Shown in pieces: positions 63,125 to 64,000 of a DNA stretch of 64,000 bases (its first letter is position 1; every line of letters begins with the position of its first letter). Under the pieces are notes generated by a model that was not told the DNA's origin, searched no databases, and saw nothing but the letters and a program-made list of their open reading frames with translations. Position numbers and translations under genes: made by a program. The stretch lies in NCBI RefSeq assembly GCF_001940245.1, contig NZ_MJIG01000003.1, positions 468,001 to 532,000 of the forward strand, written 5' to 3'. Source of the stretch: Anaerostipes sp. 992a (GTDB lineage: Bacteria > Bacillota > Clostridia > Lachnospirales > Lachnospiraceae).

Positions 63125-63691
63125 ATGAAAGTATTATTATTAAATGGAAGTCCAAGAAAGGAAGGATGTACCTTTACTGCATTAACAGAGGTTGCATCAG
63201 CACTGCAGGCGAATGGAGTTGATACAGAGATTTTTCAGGCAGGAGATCCTACCGTGGAGAATGTCAAGGCAGCAGCTGAGAAATTAAAAGAAGCAGATGC
63301 ACTGGTAGTAGGCTCTCCGGTATATTGGGCGTCCCCAAGTGGACAGATTATTACATTTATGGACAAATTATGTTCCATGGCAGGTCAGGATATGCTGCAT
63401 AAACCGGCAGCTGCGGTTACATCTGCAAGAAGAGCTGGAACAACAGCAACGTTGGATGTGTTGAACAAATATTTCGCATTTTATCAGATGCCGATTATCT
63501 CTTCAAATTACTGGAATATGGTACATGGCAATGCACCAGAAGAAGTACGCCAGGATGAGGAAGGGCTTCAGATTATGCGTACCCTTGGGAATAACATGGC
63601 ATGGATGTTAAAATGCATTGAGGCTGGTAAGAAGGCTGGAGTGACAATGCCAGAAATAGAAGAAAAGGTAAAGACAAATTTTATTCGTTAG
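63125..63691 (+). CDS. NADPH-dependent FMN reductase-like flavodoxin-fold protein
   Basis: 188-residue flavoprotein. FMN-binding LLNGSPRKEGCTFTAL at residues 5-20 and VVGSPVYWASPSGQI loop. Family members reduce flavins, quinones or iron-sulfur partners with NAD(P)H; the specific substrate is unknown. Monocistronic: its own extended -10 promoter and a strong terminator at 63711. Confidence 0.88.
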   Translation: MKVLLLNGSPRKEGCTFTALTEVASALQANGVDTEIFQAGDPTVENVKAAAEKLKEADALVVGSPVYWASPSGQIITFMDKLCSMAGQDMLHKPAAAVTSARRAGTTATLDVLNKYFAFYQMPIISSNYWNMVHGNAPEEVRQDEEGLQIMRTLGNNMAWMLKCIEAGKKAGVTMPEIEEKVKTNFIR

Positions 63692-63710
63692 TCATAAATA
63701 AGCAGGAAAA

Positions 63711-63755
63711 GTCCCCTTATCTGTATGAAAATCTACAGATAAGGGGCTTTTTTTA
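63711..63755 (+). terminator. Terminator after the flavin reductase gene
   Basis: Perfect stem CCCCTTATCTGTA/TACAGATAAGGGG (63713-63725 and 63734-63746) followed by CTTTTTTTT. Confidence 0.9.
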
Positions 63756-64000
63756 AAAATTGAAAAGTGTATAATTTCAAAAATATCATACAGAAATTAT
63801 TATACACTAAGGAATAATTGGCTATTTCTCTTTAATAGTGTATAATTTAAGTAAGAGACAAAGAAAAAGAATCATACACTGTGGTTTCTGGACGGATTTA
63901 CTGTATAAAAAATGATGGATTTACAGATTTGAGACAAAGGACTGTTTTTTGTATAGTAAGGACAGCTGGTAAGCACAGCGATGGAATAGGAGTTGCTTAT
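63756..64000 (+). promoter_or_regulatory. Intergenic edge with repeated AGTGTATAATTT motif
   Basis: No ORF. AGTGTATAATTT occurs at 63766-63777 and 63837-63848; TTATACACT (reverse) at 63800-63808 and ATACACT near 63874-63880. The repeated, inverted motifs resemble operator sites or -10 elements for a gene beyond the window. Confidence 0.4.

Overview
The window is a Firmicutes chromosome segment of roughly 40% GC, most likely from an endospore-forming gut member of the Lachnospiraceae (Clostridia). The support is a complete Rnf complex in the order C-D-G-E-A-B, the sporulation genes yqfC/yqfD and a YlmC/YmxH-type gene, a CodY regulator, short ProB without a PUA domain, and strong Shine-Dalgarno sites throughout. 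The genus cannot be fixed from the sequence alone.

Region 1 (1-14.5 kb) is conserved core: a small membrane peptide and alaS, rpsU, yqfC-yqfD, a flavodoxin-like protein, phoH-ybeY, a MurJ/SpoVB-type flippase, a BofC-like membrane-anchored protein, two FAD-dependent oxidoreductases, and proB-DUF896-proA. Region 2 (14.5-30.3 kb) is also core but is bounded by group II introns: the rnf operon, a PRC-barrel sporulation gene, nrdR, comM-dprA-topA, codY with a CodY box in its promoter, and rpsB-tsf.

Region 3 (30.3-35.1 kb) is intron territory. Two apparently identical full-length group II introns lie 18.7 kb apart as direct repeats, each starting a few bases after a transcription terminator. Between them, behind the tsf terminator, a different intron with its own maturase sits inside the first 40 bases of a third, truncated intron. 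Splicing the inner element out in silico restores the conserved GTGAAAGTCCCGAA motif, so this looks like a group II twintron.

Region 4 (35.1-44.3 kb) is accessory DNA rich in broken genes: fragments of GyrI-like, ClbS/DfsB, IS1182-type transposase, alpha/beta hydrolase, MarR, flavodoxin and nitroreductase genes. Interspersed are apparently intact regulators (WYL, two TetR, two XRE), an MBL-fold hydrolase and a methyltransferase with an internal deletion.

Region 5 (44.3-52.3 kb) holds an NCS2 nucleobase permease, a D-lactate-dehydrogenase-like enzyme, a pabA-pabB-pabC cluster in which pabB is broken, an acetyltransferase, a truncated lipoprotein, an orphan strongly promoted transcript with no real ORF, small membrane and Cys-containing proteins, and a YedK/HMCES-type DNA-protein crosslink protein.

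Region 6 (52.5-63.0 kb) is a complete type III-A CRISPR-Cas locus: array 1, csm6-cas6-csm1-csm2-csm3-csm4-csm5, array 2, cas1-cas2. The two arrays have different repeats that share the hairpin and the 8-nt crRNA tag ACGGAAAC, so one Cas6 may serve both. A flavin reductase gene and a repeat-rich intergenic edge close the window.
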